64,000 nt of DNA. It comes from Taxillus chinensis (lineage: Eukaryota > Streptophyta > Magnoliopsida > Santalales > Loranthaceae). The DNA is taken from positions 48,779,609 through 48,843,608 of the forward strand of contig CM042084.1 of the NCBI GenBank assembly GCA_023512835.1, in the 5' to 3' direction. Under the pieces are notes generated by a model. The model did no database searches and was not told where the DNA came from. It worked only from the letters and a program-made list of their open reading frames with translations. Positions 1-8,815 of the stretch are shown here, one piece after another; within the stretch, counting starts at the first letter, position 1, and the number at the start of each line of letters is the position of its first letter. A program made the position numbers and the translations under genes.

Positions 1-564
1 TCATTTTTCCCTAAAGAACCAACCTCAAATTCGTCTTAGTTTAGAAGTTATTGAGGTTCTAAGCCCATAAACCGGGTCTAAAACCAACTCTGGCCTCACT
101 CTCATATGATTTCCCAATACCAGAGGCCTTAGCCAAGCCAAATACAGGGTTTTCCCAAAACTTTTCATCTAAATAATCCCAAGACAATGGGTATACAAAT
201 GACCCCTAACCCAAAAGTATAAATAATCTCACACAGAAATTCAGAAATTTAGAAAACTCAGACAAAAAAACCCAGATCATCAATAGTCTCAAGGTGGAAT
301 TTAGAAACTCAATATATATAAAAAGGTCCCTTCTCAACATCCCAGATCATCACATAAATTTTATTTTCTAGAAATCTGTAAGAGAGAGACGGCAAATAGA
401 AAAACTTGAAATCCCTACCTCAAGTGTTACAGAAAAGAATAGGGGAAAAGAATGGAGCGATCTGTATCCCTGCTGCCTCAACGCCTCCGGCCTCCCGTCG
501 TCTGTAGGAAGTCCTTGATCGTCAGAAACCCCTCCACTCTGGATCGTCTCCCTCTGGATCGTCT

Positions 565-601
<37 letters not shown>

Positions 602-1011
602 GCGTGTATGTGTGTGACGGCTGCAGGGGAAGGTAGGGTTTGGTCCCCTTTTCTTTTCTCCTATTTTATTTCTTTTTATTTTGTTTTTAATAGAAGCCGA
701 AAACCAAATGCAGCCCAATGGTTAAGTAAACCCAAGAAGAAAGGCAAAACAGCCCACTCTCTCTCATATTGGGTTTTTCCCTTGAAGGGAGGCCCAAAGC
801 TCAAAATACAAACCCAGGTAATTTAAAAGGGAATATAAAATTATTTGTGAAATCCCAAAAATACCCCTCAGGGCCTCAAATCCCGAATTTAGTCCAAGTA
901 CAGTCAAAATTCTCCATTTGACGAGCATATCATTGTGCTGATATTCATTTGTTAAAACAAGGTCTCTAACTCAATGCTGTCTCTAAGGCCCCTTAAACAC
1001 GGGTCCTTACA
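1..1011 (-). repeat. Gypsy-type LTR, partial (Tekay-like), cut by window edge
   Basis: Read on the minus strand it starts TGTAAGGACCCGTG at 1011, the same opening as the complete LTRs further along the window, and runs off the left edge. It interrupts a copia gag: coding similarity stops exactly at 1012. A GA/CT run lies at 571-598. Like the LTR at 4139-6426 it has a 'TGCTCGTCA' segment about 100 bases in, so the two look related. The short open frames across it have no recognisable domain. The other LTR and the second target-site copy lie outside the window, so solo versus full-length cannot be decided. Confidence 0.7.
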
Positions 1012-1922
1012 AGTTCATCAGCTTCATCTTCTTCCTCTTCTGAAGATGGTTCCCGGGGTTCGATGCGGACCTTAAAGGCAACAGACTTCTCCTTTTTCTT
1101 GGAAGGGTTCTCAAATGCCTCAAGCTCTTCTTTTTGCATTTCAAACATCTTGAGGTCCCCATATAATGCTTCCAAGGCACAAGTCTTCCATTCCTTCAGC
1201 TGATGGATGGCTGATGTCTTTATCAGCAGTCTCAAGGGTAGAAATCTCAGAAATTTGTCATTCTTGTCCTTCTGAGAGATCTCAACGTTGTAAGTCTTCA
1301 TCCGTTGAATCAGACCTGTGAACCGTTTATAGATACTGTCCAATGACTCCTTCGGTTCACATCTAAAGGCTTCATACTCTTATTTGAGCATGGAGATCTT
1401 GTTGTCCTGTATTTGCCCATCTCCTTCGTAGATGAGACAGAGCTTGTCCCATACTTCTTTCGCAGTCTCAAGATCCTGCACATCCGTGAACATGTCATCA
1501 TCGAATGCGAGAGAAAAGTATAGCTTCGCCTTGAAACCGAGCTTTACTTTTCTCTGCTCCACCTTAGACTAACTATCTGGGTCTTTTGTCATTAACCGAC
1601 CTCTCTGCATAATCTTTGGAGTGAAAGGTCCATTCTTTATTGTTTCCCAGAGATACGTGTCGAGCATGTCTAGGTGTGCTCTCATCCTTGCTTTCCATTT
1701 GGAAAAACGAGCAGGTGTGCACATAGGTACTTGGGAGGATGAGCCAGGCAAAACATCATAGAAGTCTTCTTGTTCTTTTTCGTTGCTACTTGTACTCGGT
1801 TCTTCCTGCTCTTGGTCTCCAGTCGCTCCTTCCTCTGGAACACGACTGGCCTCAAGTTCCTCAACAGGAACTGGAGCTTGCTCGGGAACTGGAGCTGCAC
1901 TGCTGGAATCCATGTCGGCCAT
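1012..1922 (-). pseudogene. Ty1/copia SIRE-like Gag fragment
   Basis: This is the N-terminal half of a copia Gag, the capsid-like protein that packages element RNA. The start ATG at 1922 opens MADMDSSSAAPVPEQ and lies 28 bases beyond the primer-binding site. Recognisable UBN2-type Gag stretches follow (ETAKEVWDKLCLIYEG and ESLDSIYKRFTGLI), then an acidic tail (PSSEEEEDEADEL). The reading frame is broken by stops near 1569 and 1379 and by at least one shift. It ends abruptly at 1012, where a gypsy LTR begins, so the zinc knuckle and all of Pol are missing. The plus-strand copy at 53624 continues beyond this point, which confirms the truncation. Confidence 0.85.
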
Positions 1923-1949
1923 AAGGGATCTCTACGGAGTTGTAGAACA

Positions 1950-1961
1950 GCTCTGATACCA
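1950..1961 (-). other. Primer-binding site (initiator Met tRNA)
   Basis: Minus strand TGGTATCAGAGC, the usual 12-base match to the 3' end of plant initiator-Met tRNA. It lies two bases inside the LTR end at 1964. Confidence 0.85.
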
Positions 1962-1963
1962 AT

Positions 1964-3006
1964 TGTAGGTCCCAAAGTGAGTCAAGAGGGGGGGGGGGCG
2001 TGAATAGACTTTCTTCGTGTGTGGAAGATAGACTGTTAGCTGGTTTTGGATTTCTCTACAGATGACTATGATGGAAGTATTTATGGAGAAGAAGATAGTA
2101 GTATTGTGAGGATAATGTGAGTGATGATGAACTATCAGACAAAACTGAGATAAGAGTAAATGCTCTTTTCTCAACAGATCTCAGTTGTGAAAGAGATGGT
2201 TTAGGATAGATCGAAGTGTGGAAAACAAACAACACAAAGATCATGACTTAATGAAAGGGCTAGATCTTTGATGAGTAACAAGGTTCGTGAATGATCAGAT
2301 AGATTGCTCTTGTTCTCGATTCAACACAGCGCACAACACTTCTACGTTTTCTCTCAGAGTCTCTCTCTCTATCGTTGTTGGAACTCTATTCATATTGGTT
2401 CTGCAAAGGATTATTTATTTCAAGTGTGTCAGAACCATTTTCTTGTGTTTTGTGTGTTTCCTTCTTTTGAGAGAGAGGTTAAACTCTTGATTTTGTCGTT
2501 AAGTGCATAAGAGATATATTTTTAAGATTAAAGTGCTCGTGCGCCATGATGTCCATCCCGACAGACTGACTTCCCGCCACTGAAAATGCGGAATGTCAGG
2601 GGATGGGTTAATCCGCTTTGATTTGCAGATCAGATGCCCATACTGCATATTTGGCATGCAGTTGATCTTGGCCGTTCATCCGTGGATGGTAGTTGGCAGC
2701 AATTAATGTGTCATTAATGCGCTCAACTGCTCGGGACGGCCTGAGACTTGTTTGTACAAACCCTAGCTGACAATATCGCTAAGCGGCTGTGTTTAGGGTT
2801 GTAAGTCTGCCTCGGAGGTAGATGCATCGTAGGTTCGGTGACTCGAAGATTTCAGTTAGAACCTGTCGAAAGTTGCGAAGATTTGCTTTAGGCTTTGTAG
2901 TATTTCTACGAGTCTACGACTTATATCTTCGAGTCTGCGAGGCTAAAGTTCAGGATGGATTAGCCTTTTGTGTCACTCCGTTAACTAAAGTCTACGACTC
3001 TGCGAG
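1964..3006 (-). repeat. SIRE-like copia 5' LTR, incomplete (runs into gap)
   Basis: The LTR ends (minus strand) GGGACCTACA at 1964, next to the primer site. It matches the plus-strand LTR 51512-53582 over its last kilobase, with scattered differences. The TATA region is altered here (minus strand CCATAAATA near 2075) compared with CTATAAATA in the plus copy. The 5' part of the LTR falls in the N gap: base 3006 corresponds to about 52530 of the complete copy. Confidence 0.85.
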
Positions 3007-3506
3007 NNNNNNNNNNNNNNNNNNNNNNNNNNNNNNNNNNNNNNNNNNNNNNNNNNNNNNNNNNNNNNNNNNNNNNNNNNNNNNNNNNNNNNNNNNNNNN
3101 NNNNNNNNNNNNNNNNNNNNNNNNNNNNNNNNNNNNNNNNNNNNNNNNNNNNNNNNNNNNNNNNNNNNNNNNNNNNNNNNNNNNNNNNNNNNNNNNNNNN
3201 NNNNNNNNNNNNNNNNNNNNNNNNNNNNNNNNNNNNNNNNNNNNNNNNNNNNNNNNNNNNNNNNNNNNNNNNNNNNNNNNNNNNNNNNNNNNNNNNNNNN
3301 NNNNNNNNNNNNNNNNNNNNNNNNNNNNNNNNNNNNNNNNNNNNNNNNNNNNNNNNNNNNNNNNNNNNNNNNNNNNNNNNNNNNNNNNNNNNNNNNNNNN
3401 NNNNNNNNNNNNNNNNNNNNNNNNNNNNNNNNNNNNNNNNNNNNNNNNNNNNNNNNNNNNNNNNNNNNNNNNNNNNNNNNNNNNNNNNNNNNNNNNNNNN
3501 NNNNNN
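3007..3506. other. Assembly gap (500 N)
   Basis: Exactly 500 N, a conventional placeholder. By comparison with 51135-52530 the true missing sequence should be about 1.4 kb if the copies are colinear: the end of a Tekay-like gag fragment and the first kilobase of the SIRE-like LTR. Confidence 0.95.
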
Positions 3507-3705
3507 CCTCCCTAGTCATCTCCCTCATCGAGCCCTGCATACCTTGCATGGCCTCCTATAACTGAAGCAACACCTGGGCCAAGTCAGGTCTCACAATGGA
3601 AGTCGGCGAACTCTGCGGCAGACTCTGCTGCCCCTGGTGCCCCGACTCTATCGTGGGCTCCTCTGTCGGGCCCTAGCCTCGGACAACTCTCCTCGGTGGT
3701 GACAT
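3507..3705 (-). pseudogene. Gypsy (Tekay-like) Gag N-terminus
   Basis: Minus-strand ATG at 3705 begins MSPPRRVVRG and soon meets a stop. The sequence aligns with the gag fragments at 50935 and 61791, which carry more of the domain. A glutamine-rich linker follows before the gap. It lies the expected distance inside the primer-binding site at 4124. Only the N-terminus survives, so its identity rests on the better copies. Confidence 0.65.
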
Positions 3706-4123
3706 CACACTAGCCACAACAACAAACAACGAACGATCAACACTAGCATTGCTAGCATAAATAGCTATCAAAGGCACAAACCAACCCGTGGTTCTCACCA
3801 CGCGACCCGCAGGTCCACAGCCATGCATATAACATCATGTCACCCCTCAAGGCACACAAAATCAAGTCCTAGCTCTCATGGCCATGTGCCATTCAGGCAC
3901 CAAATGCAATCACATCACACACCAAGACAATCTAGTGCCCTATATGCATACAATCATACCACTAGAAATGCATTCCCACATATGCTCCTAGGATGATCTA
4001 ACTAACACCAAGATAACCTCGAATACATGTAAAGACTGCATTGATCAGGCGCCCTCCCTACAGTTTTCCAAGGCACATGGAATCAATTAACCAGCCCCCA
4101 CTAACCAAGGTCCGCTAGACCAT
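3706..4123 (-). other. Retrotransposon leader (untranslated)
   Basis: Sequence between primer-binding site and gag start of the Tekay-like element, with no coding potential. The same leader appears, more diverged, at 50523-50934 and 61378-61790. Confidence 0.65.
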
Positions 4124-4135
4124 GCTCTGATACCA
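4124..4135 (-). other. Primer-binding site (initiator Met tRNA)
   Basis: Minus strand TGGTATCAGAGC, three bases inside the LTR end at 4139. It is perfect here; the copies at 50511 and 61366 have decayed to TGATATCAGAGT. Confidence 0.85.
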
Positions 4136-4695
4136 ACTTGCCACGCCCCCGAATTCCAGGGGTACCCGGAACTAGGAACATGACTTCCCCTTGCTCGCAC
4201 CCAAAAGGTCAAGGGGTAGGTGACTAACACCAATAGAGACTACACCGAGGGTGCTATCTCAAATATGCAACCCTGTATAGTCATACATCAAGGGTAATCC
4301 TATACTTTCCCATACATCAACATGCATATAATATGTCAAACAGTCATACAAACATCATATGACAAACAGTATGTAATATAACTGTCCACGGACCCTTGTC
4401 CGGGATATTACACAAGATAATATAGAATACAATACTGTATCATACATTAGAGTAGTGGGCACGTCCTCCTGGAAGAAAGTCCTCCACTAGTCTCGGGTCA
4501 CACCTGAAAAGGGGAAATAACAAGTAGGGGTGAGCGACAAGCTCAGTAGGTGACCCTAATACTTCACATCATTCAAACATACAAGTCTATACTATATGCT
4601 TTGTGTACTCGTGCAATGTGTAGTGTGCACAACCATCAGGACTCAGCTTGCAAACAACCATCAGGACTCAGCCTGCCTACACAGGACAGTTTGTC

Positions 4696-4842
4696 CACGA
4701 TCCTCAACAGGATCCCAGCTCAGGGCACTAAGCCCTAGCTCCACGAACTCAATGGCTCACGAGCTCAACGGCTCAACACGATCCTCAATAGGATCTTAGC
4801 TCAGGGCACTTAGCTCTAGCTCCATGAGCTCAACGGCTCAAC
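4696..4842. repeat. Two-copy direct repeat inside LTR
   Basis: A segment of about 70-80 bases starting CACGATCCTCAA and ending GAGCTCAACGGCTCAA occurs twice in tandem (about 4696-4775 and 4776-4842). It is a local duplication within the LTR. Confidence 0.7.
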
Positions 4843-5384
4843 CCAGGCCTTAGGCTGTCACGTCAACCACATAGTATCACCTATACCTCACGGTGAGAAC
4901 ACAAACAAGTCATGGAGTCCAAGCCCCAAATCCTCAAACCAACATAGTAACACCAGTTTGACATTAAGGTTCACAACACTCCCTTTGTAATTGAGGCCAG
5001 TCTTCACAAATCGATCCTTATGCCTTAACCAAGGAAGAAGATACTAATAGCAATTGTTTTCTTGTAATAAAAAGTCTTGGTATTAGGTCTCCATATCATA
5101 ACTAAGATAATCTGATTTTTGGGGATTTTTCTGAGATGTCTAACCCCACTTTTGCAATAAATTGCCTCTACGAAAAACTGGATTTTTTCGAGATTTTACA
5201 CTAAATCCCAATTTTCACATTTTGAAGGAGTGAGAATTTAATTTTCTAGTATTTTTCTTTGAATCCGAAAGGGGGGGGGGGGTATTTCGCTATTTACATT
5301 GTAACTAAGTATACTACTTTAAATGTGGAGAGACTTAAAGGTTACAATGTAAATGGTCCAGTGGTCCAGTCCAGCGCAGTTGCA

Positions 5385-5610
5385 CTACAGCGGAATACTG
5401 CTACAGAACACTGCTGCGGAGCGAAGCTGTGGAAGAATTGTTGCGGAGCGATGCTGCGGAACACTGTTGCGGAATACTACTGCGGAACACTGCTACAGAG
5501 CGAAGTTGTAAAATGAAGTTGTGGAGCGATGCTACAGACTCCGAAGCTGCTGACTACGAAGCTACTAACTGTGAAGCTGCTGACTACGAAGCGGCTGACT
5601 ACAACTCGAT
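5385..5610. repeat. Degenerate 15-base minisatellite inside LTR
   Basis: Short units resembling CTGCTGACTACGAAG and CTGCGGAACACTG repeat irregularly through this stretch. The open frame across it is a by-product of the repeat and not a gene. Confidence 0.65.
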
Positions 5611-5967
5611 CGTGAACTTTGACTCTAAAGTTCGCCTAGGGTACTGTTCATCATCATTTTTGCTTGTTGTTTTTCTAGAATCAACCCAATGACCCCCAGG
5701 CACTCACAAACACGCATTTTACTCAACAGACTACAAAATTACATACCTAAACTGATATAAATAAGTTCTTACCCACAGATCTTATGCTAAACCATTAGAT
5801 CTAACCCAAAATTGGGGTCCCCCAAAACCTAGGGTTCATACTCAATTTCATAAATCTTGATAAATTCTTGCATATTCAAAGATAGGATCAAGATAAGAGG
5901 TTCAAGGACACCTACCTTGAGTGATTCTTTGAGCTCCACGAACCCAAATCACCAAGGCTTCAAGCTT

Positions 5968-5972
<5 letters not shown>

Positions 5973-6030
<58 letters not shown>
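5973..6030. repeat. (CT)29 microsatellite
   Basis: An uninterrupted CT run of 58 bases, reading as GA in the sense of the surrounding LTR. GA runs recur at the same relative place, downstream of the TATA box, in the plus-strand LTRs at 6493 and 37157. Confidence 0.95.
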
Positions 6031-6034
<4 letters not shown>

Positions 6035-6426
6035 CGTACCAATGTGATAGCGTAAAATGAAAGATCTTTCTTTTAATTTTATTTATATTTTTGCCCATCA
6101 TTGACCAATAATTGACCTTATCAATAATTAACCATAATAATTGACCTTCAACGTCACGAACTCCAAATTAAGTGAAATTACTGTCAAAACGCTCGAAATG
6201 ACGAGCACAATACTATTCAAATATTATCACACTCAAATGACTGCTCAAATGCAAATTCAACCAATAAACTCCTAGAAAGTTAACAATTGGGCCACTCAGA
6301 GCCCCGACTCGGAATCGGGCCCAAGTACTCTTAAAATGCCCACATCGACGGCTACACTACCGTCCAGATAGTTGCATTCCCATTGAATGGCTATCTCTCA
6401 ATCTTACCTACATACGAATCTTTACA

Positions 6427-6492
6427 AGTCCTCTGTTCATGCTGAAAGGATAACAAAGACAAAAACACAAAAATACACCCTCTAACTATACA
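6427..6492 (-). other. Host sequence between two insertions (Athila remnant)
   Basis: This A-rich, non-coding stretch becomes continuous with 8235 onward once the solo LTR and one target copy are removed. It most likely belongs to the 3' region of the minus-strand Athila-like element. There is nothing diagnostic in it. Confidence 0.35.
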
Positions 6493-6926
6493 TGTAATGA
6501 CCCGTGTTTTGGGATGTGTAGTTAGTCACAGTTTTGCCTTTTGGGGCGGCAATTGTTGGATTTTAGGGAGTTTTATTCCCATACACATTGACTTGAATAC
6601 TTTGTATGATGATGGGCAAGCTTGAGGTAAGAGATGAGCCCAAGAGGGAACCTTTAGCGGGTGCACGTGACAATGCACGTGACAATGGCTTATCATGGGC
6701 AATGGTGTTTTTGCATGGGAGCCTTCCAGAAGTTATTCTAAGTCTTGTGGCAAAATCTTAGGGCATTTGGAGCTCGCAAGTGACAATGGCCTTTGTCACG
6801 TGCAGCCATGTTTTTGCACCGTCTTCTTCGTTTTGTTATGCTGATCATCTTTTCCTTAAGGACCATGTACGAATTGTGGGTATTTTGTCCTATGTGGATG
6901 CAGGAAGGTTGTGGCATGTTCCCTTT

Positions 6927-7058
6927 ATCAAAACTACGTCATTTTGATGGTGGGATTTCATTTATCAAAACTACGTCATTTTGATGGTGAGATTTCATTT
7001 ATCAAAACTACGTCATTTTGACGCTGGGTTTCACTTATCAAAACTATGTCATTTTGAT
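6927..7058 (+). promoter_or_regulatory. Four tandem palindromic motifs upstream of TATA
   Basis: The motif is ATCAAAAC, six bases with an ACGT core, then an inverted arm (ATTTTGAT here, GTTTTGAT in sister LTRs). Copies start at 6927, 6964, 7001 and 7037, so the spacing is 37, 37 and 36 bases. Sister LTRs have two copies. The position just upstream of the TATA box suggests an enhancer; ACGT cores are typical plant bZIP sites. The factor is inferred. Confidence 0.6.
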
Positions 7059-7070
7059 AAGTTAGGTGTC

Positions 7071-7078
7071 TATATAAG
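7071..7078 (+). promoter_or_regulatory. LTR TATA box
   Basis: TATATAAG followed by GAGG, 12 bases after the last palindrome. The same TATATAAGGAGG is found at 37649, 40152, 46477, 46727, 56122 and 57581 in related LTRs, which supports it as the U3 core promoter. Confidence 0.7.
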
Positions 7079-7380
7079 GAGGTGGAGGTCTCTTTGTTTT
7101 AGGTTTAGGGTTTCTTTCTGCCAGCCGTCGCAGAGAGAGAGAGAGAGAGAAAAAGAGAGAGAGAGAGAGTTCCTGATCGTTCTTCTTTGTGGTGATTCGC
7201 GTGAGTGGATGGCATCTAGCATGGGAGCAAGAGCAAGGAGGAACCTTTTGAGGTAGGGGTTCTGTTCTTCCTTGAATTTATCCCAAGGTTTTGGCCTTGT
7301 GGTAGGCGATTTGTGGCTTTTTGGATATATATATATATATATATATTTTTAAATCCATACAGGTGTGATCTCCTATATGC

Positions 7381-7670
7381 ATGCTATGTGTTTGATTGTA
7401 TGCCTGTGTGGCTGAGATGAATGCTATGTATTTGATTGTATGCCTGTGTGGCTGAGATGTATGCTATGTGTTTGATTGTATGCCTGAGTGGCTGAGATAT
7501 ATGCTATGTGTTTGATTGTATACCTGTGTGGCTGGAGCCTTCGAGGCTGGTTATGGAGCCCGGTGGCTGTGGGAGCCCATGGATGGTTATGGAGCCCGGT
7601 GGCTGTGGAAGCCCATGGCTGGTTATGGAGCCCAGTGGCTGTGGAAGCCCATGGCTGGTTATGGAGCCCG
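7381..7670 (+). repeat. Two adjacent minisatellites in LTR (40 bp and 36 bp)
   Basis: Four 40-base units begin ATGCTATGTG at 7381, 7421, 7461 and 7501. They are followed by units beginning GTTATGGAGCCC at 7550, 7586, 7622 and 7658 with an exact 36-base period. Open frames in several phases here are repeat artefacts. Confidence 0.85.
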
Positions 7671-8229
7671 TGTTGCTGTGGCAATGGTTGTACCAGTTGA
7701 TGTGGCTTGTTTATGTATAAATGTTGATTATGGCCTATCTGTATAGTATTGCCATGACACTGCACTCGTGCACGTCAACATGTAGATGTTAGGAGCATGG
7801 GATGGGTTGGGGAGACATGATCCTTACTGAGCTATGGTAGCTCACCCCTTCCGTTGTGTTTTGTTTACTTTTCAGGAACCTACAGGCGTTAGGTAGGAAC
7901 ACCAGGGTGGAAGACCGTTATGCTTTATTGCTTTGTTTAATATTATTTTGTGTTGTTATTTTTGTGGGACCTTTGTAACCCCAGTGGGGAGATATTGTAA
8001 GGGGAAATTTAATTGTAATAAAGGCATGTTTGGTTTGTAAACACCTATTGTCTGGTTTGTAATTGATTATTATGTTTTAATTTGAATAAAGATACATGGT
8101 TTAGTCTTTTTGAATATCTATAGTGTGAGGTTGAGCCCTGTATAGAGTTATTTTATCCCAACCCCTTGCCCACCGGGTGGGTAAAGGGGAGTCATGTACC
8201 GGTTTTCTCGGGTTGGACGGGGCGTGACA

Positions 8230-8815
8230 ATACACATGCAAACGAACAAGGCAGACAAACACAACAAAGCGGGCCAAAGGATAAGAAGAGCCAAAACCTG
8301 ATATCAAGCTTGATTGCATAACATTTGTTTTTTTTCACAACTTGGTGTTTTTTTTCACTTTTTTCTTTCTTTCTGAGTGTTTTTTTAAAATAAAATCACA
8401 TATCTCCACATAGCCAAATTGCCTTTATGGCCTAACAATAACATTGGAGAATACACAAAGACACCAGAGATAAGCACCAAAAGGGCCCCAAACATAACAT
8501 CTCACACATACACAAAATAAGAGACGACAAAAACAAGTCAATGTGACCTTAAGAACTCCGTCGCCAACCACGAATAGGAAAAGAAACGCGAATATTACAT
8601 CAACAAAGGGCACATCAAGGTGGTCGCTGACTCTAGCCTGTCCAATCGTGCCACAACCTAATCACCATAATGCAACACATGTTACTCACATAAGCTCATC
8701 ACCGCAGGGAATAATCACACAATAAAAAGATAGGGAACTCTCAATATCAATGTAGTAAACTCACAACTCCAAAGATAAGTAAGTGGATACCCGTAAGCAA
8801 GCAGCCAGAAGCACC
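8230..8815 (-). other. Athila-like element 3' region, left part
   Basis: Non-coding, A-rich sequence flanked by the solo LTR and the Ogre-like element. Removing the latter joins this piece to 26251, so it is the same host element. Poly-T tracts at 8329-8385 are the only local feature. Confidence 0.45.

Larger units (their letters stand above)
4139..6426 (-). repeat. Tekay-like gypsy 5' LTR
   Basis: In minus-strand sense it runs from TGTAAAGATTCG (6426) to GGGGGCGTGGCA (4139), next to a perfect primer-binding site. It holds a long CT run (5973-6030, GA in element sense) and two internal minisatellites described separately. The last ~250 bases match the LTR remnants at 50264-50507 and 61117-61362. 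The presumed target-site copy on this side is AGTCC at 6427-6431; the other copy is outside the window, so the left boundary rests on the TG/CA ends alone. Confidence 0.7.
6493..8229 (+). mobile_element. Solo LTR, gypsy Tekay-like, with target duplication ATACA
   Basis: It starts TGTAATGACCCGTG and ends GGGGCGTGACA. The five bases ATACA flank it on both sides (6488-6492 and 8230-8234), the signature of a single integration. With no internal region it is a solo LTR left by LTR-LTR recombination. Inside, in order: four palindromic motifs (6927-7058), a TATA box (7071), a telobox-like TTTAGGGTTT (7104-7113), a GA run (7132-7169), and two minisatellites (7381-7670). This order is shared with the LTRs at 37157, 39588, 45914 and 57017. 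Confidence 0.93.

Noticed and set aside
1950..1961. Initiator-Met tRNA gene
   Set aside because: Only the 12 bases complementary to the tRNA end are present, next to an LTR; there is no cloverleaf. The same applies at 4124, 41385 and 53585.
2822..3565. Open frame of 247 codons across the N run
   Set aside because: Most of it is translated N; the flanks are LTR and gag in other frames. The same applies to 38847-39635.
7424..7765. His/Gln-rich open frame of 113 codons
   Set aside because: It is a translation of the 40- and 36-bp minisatellites in an LTR.
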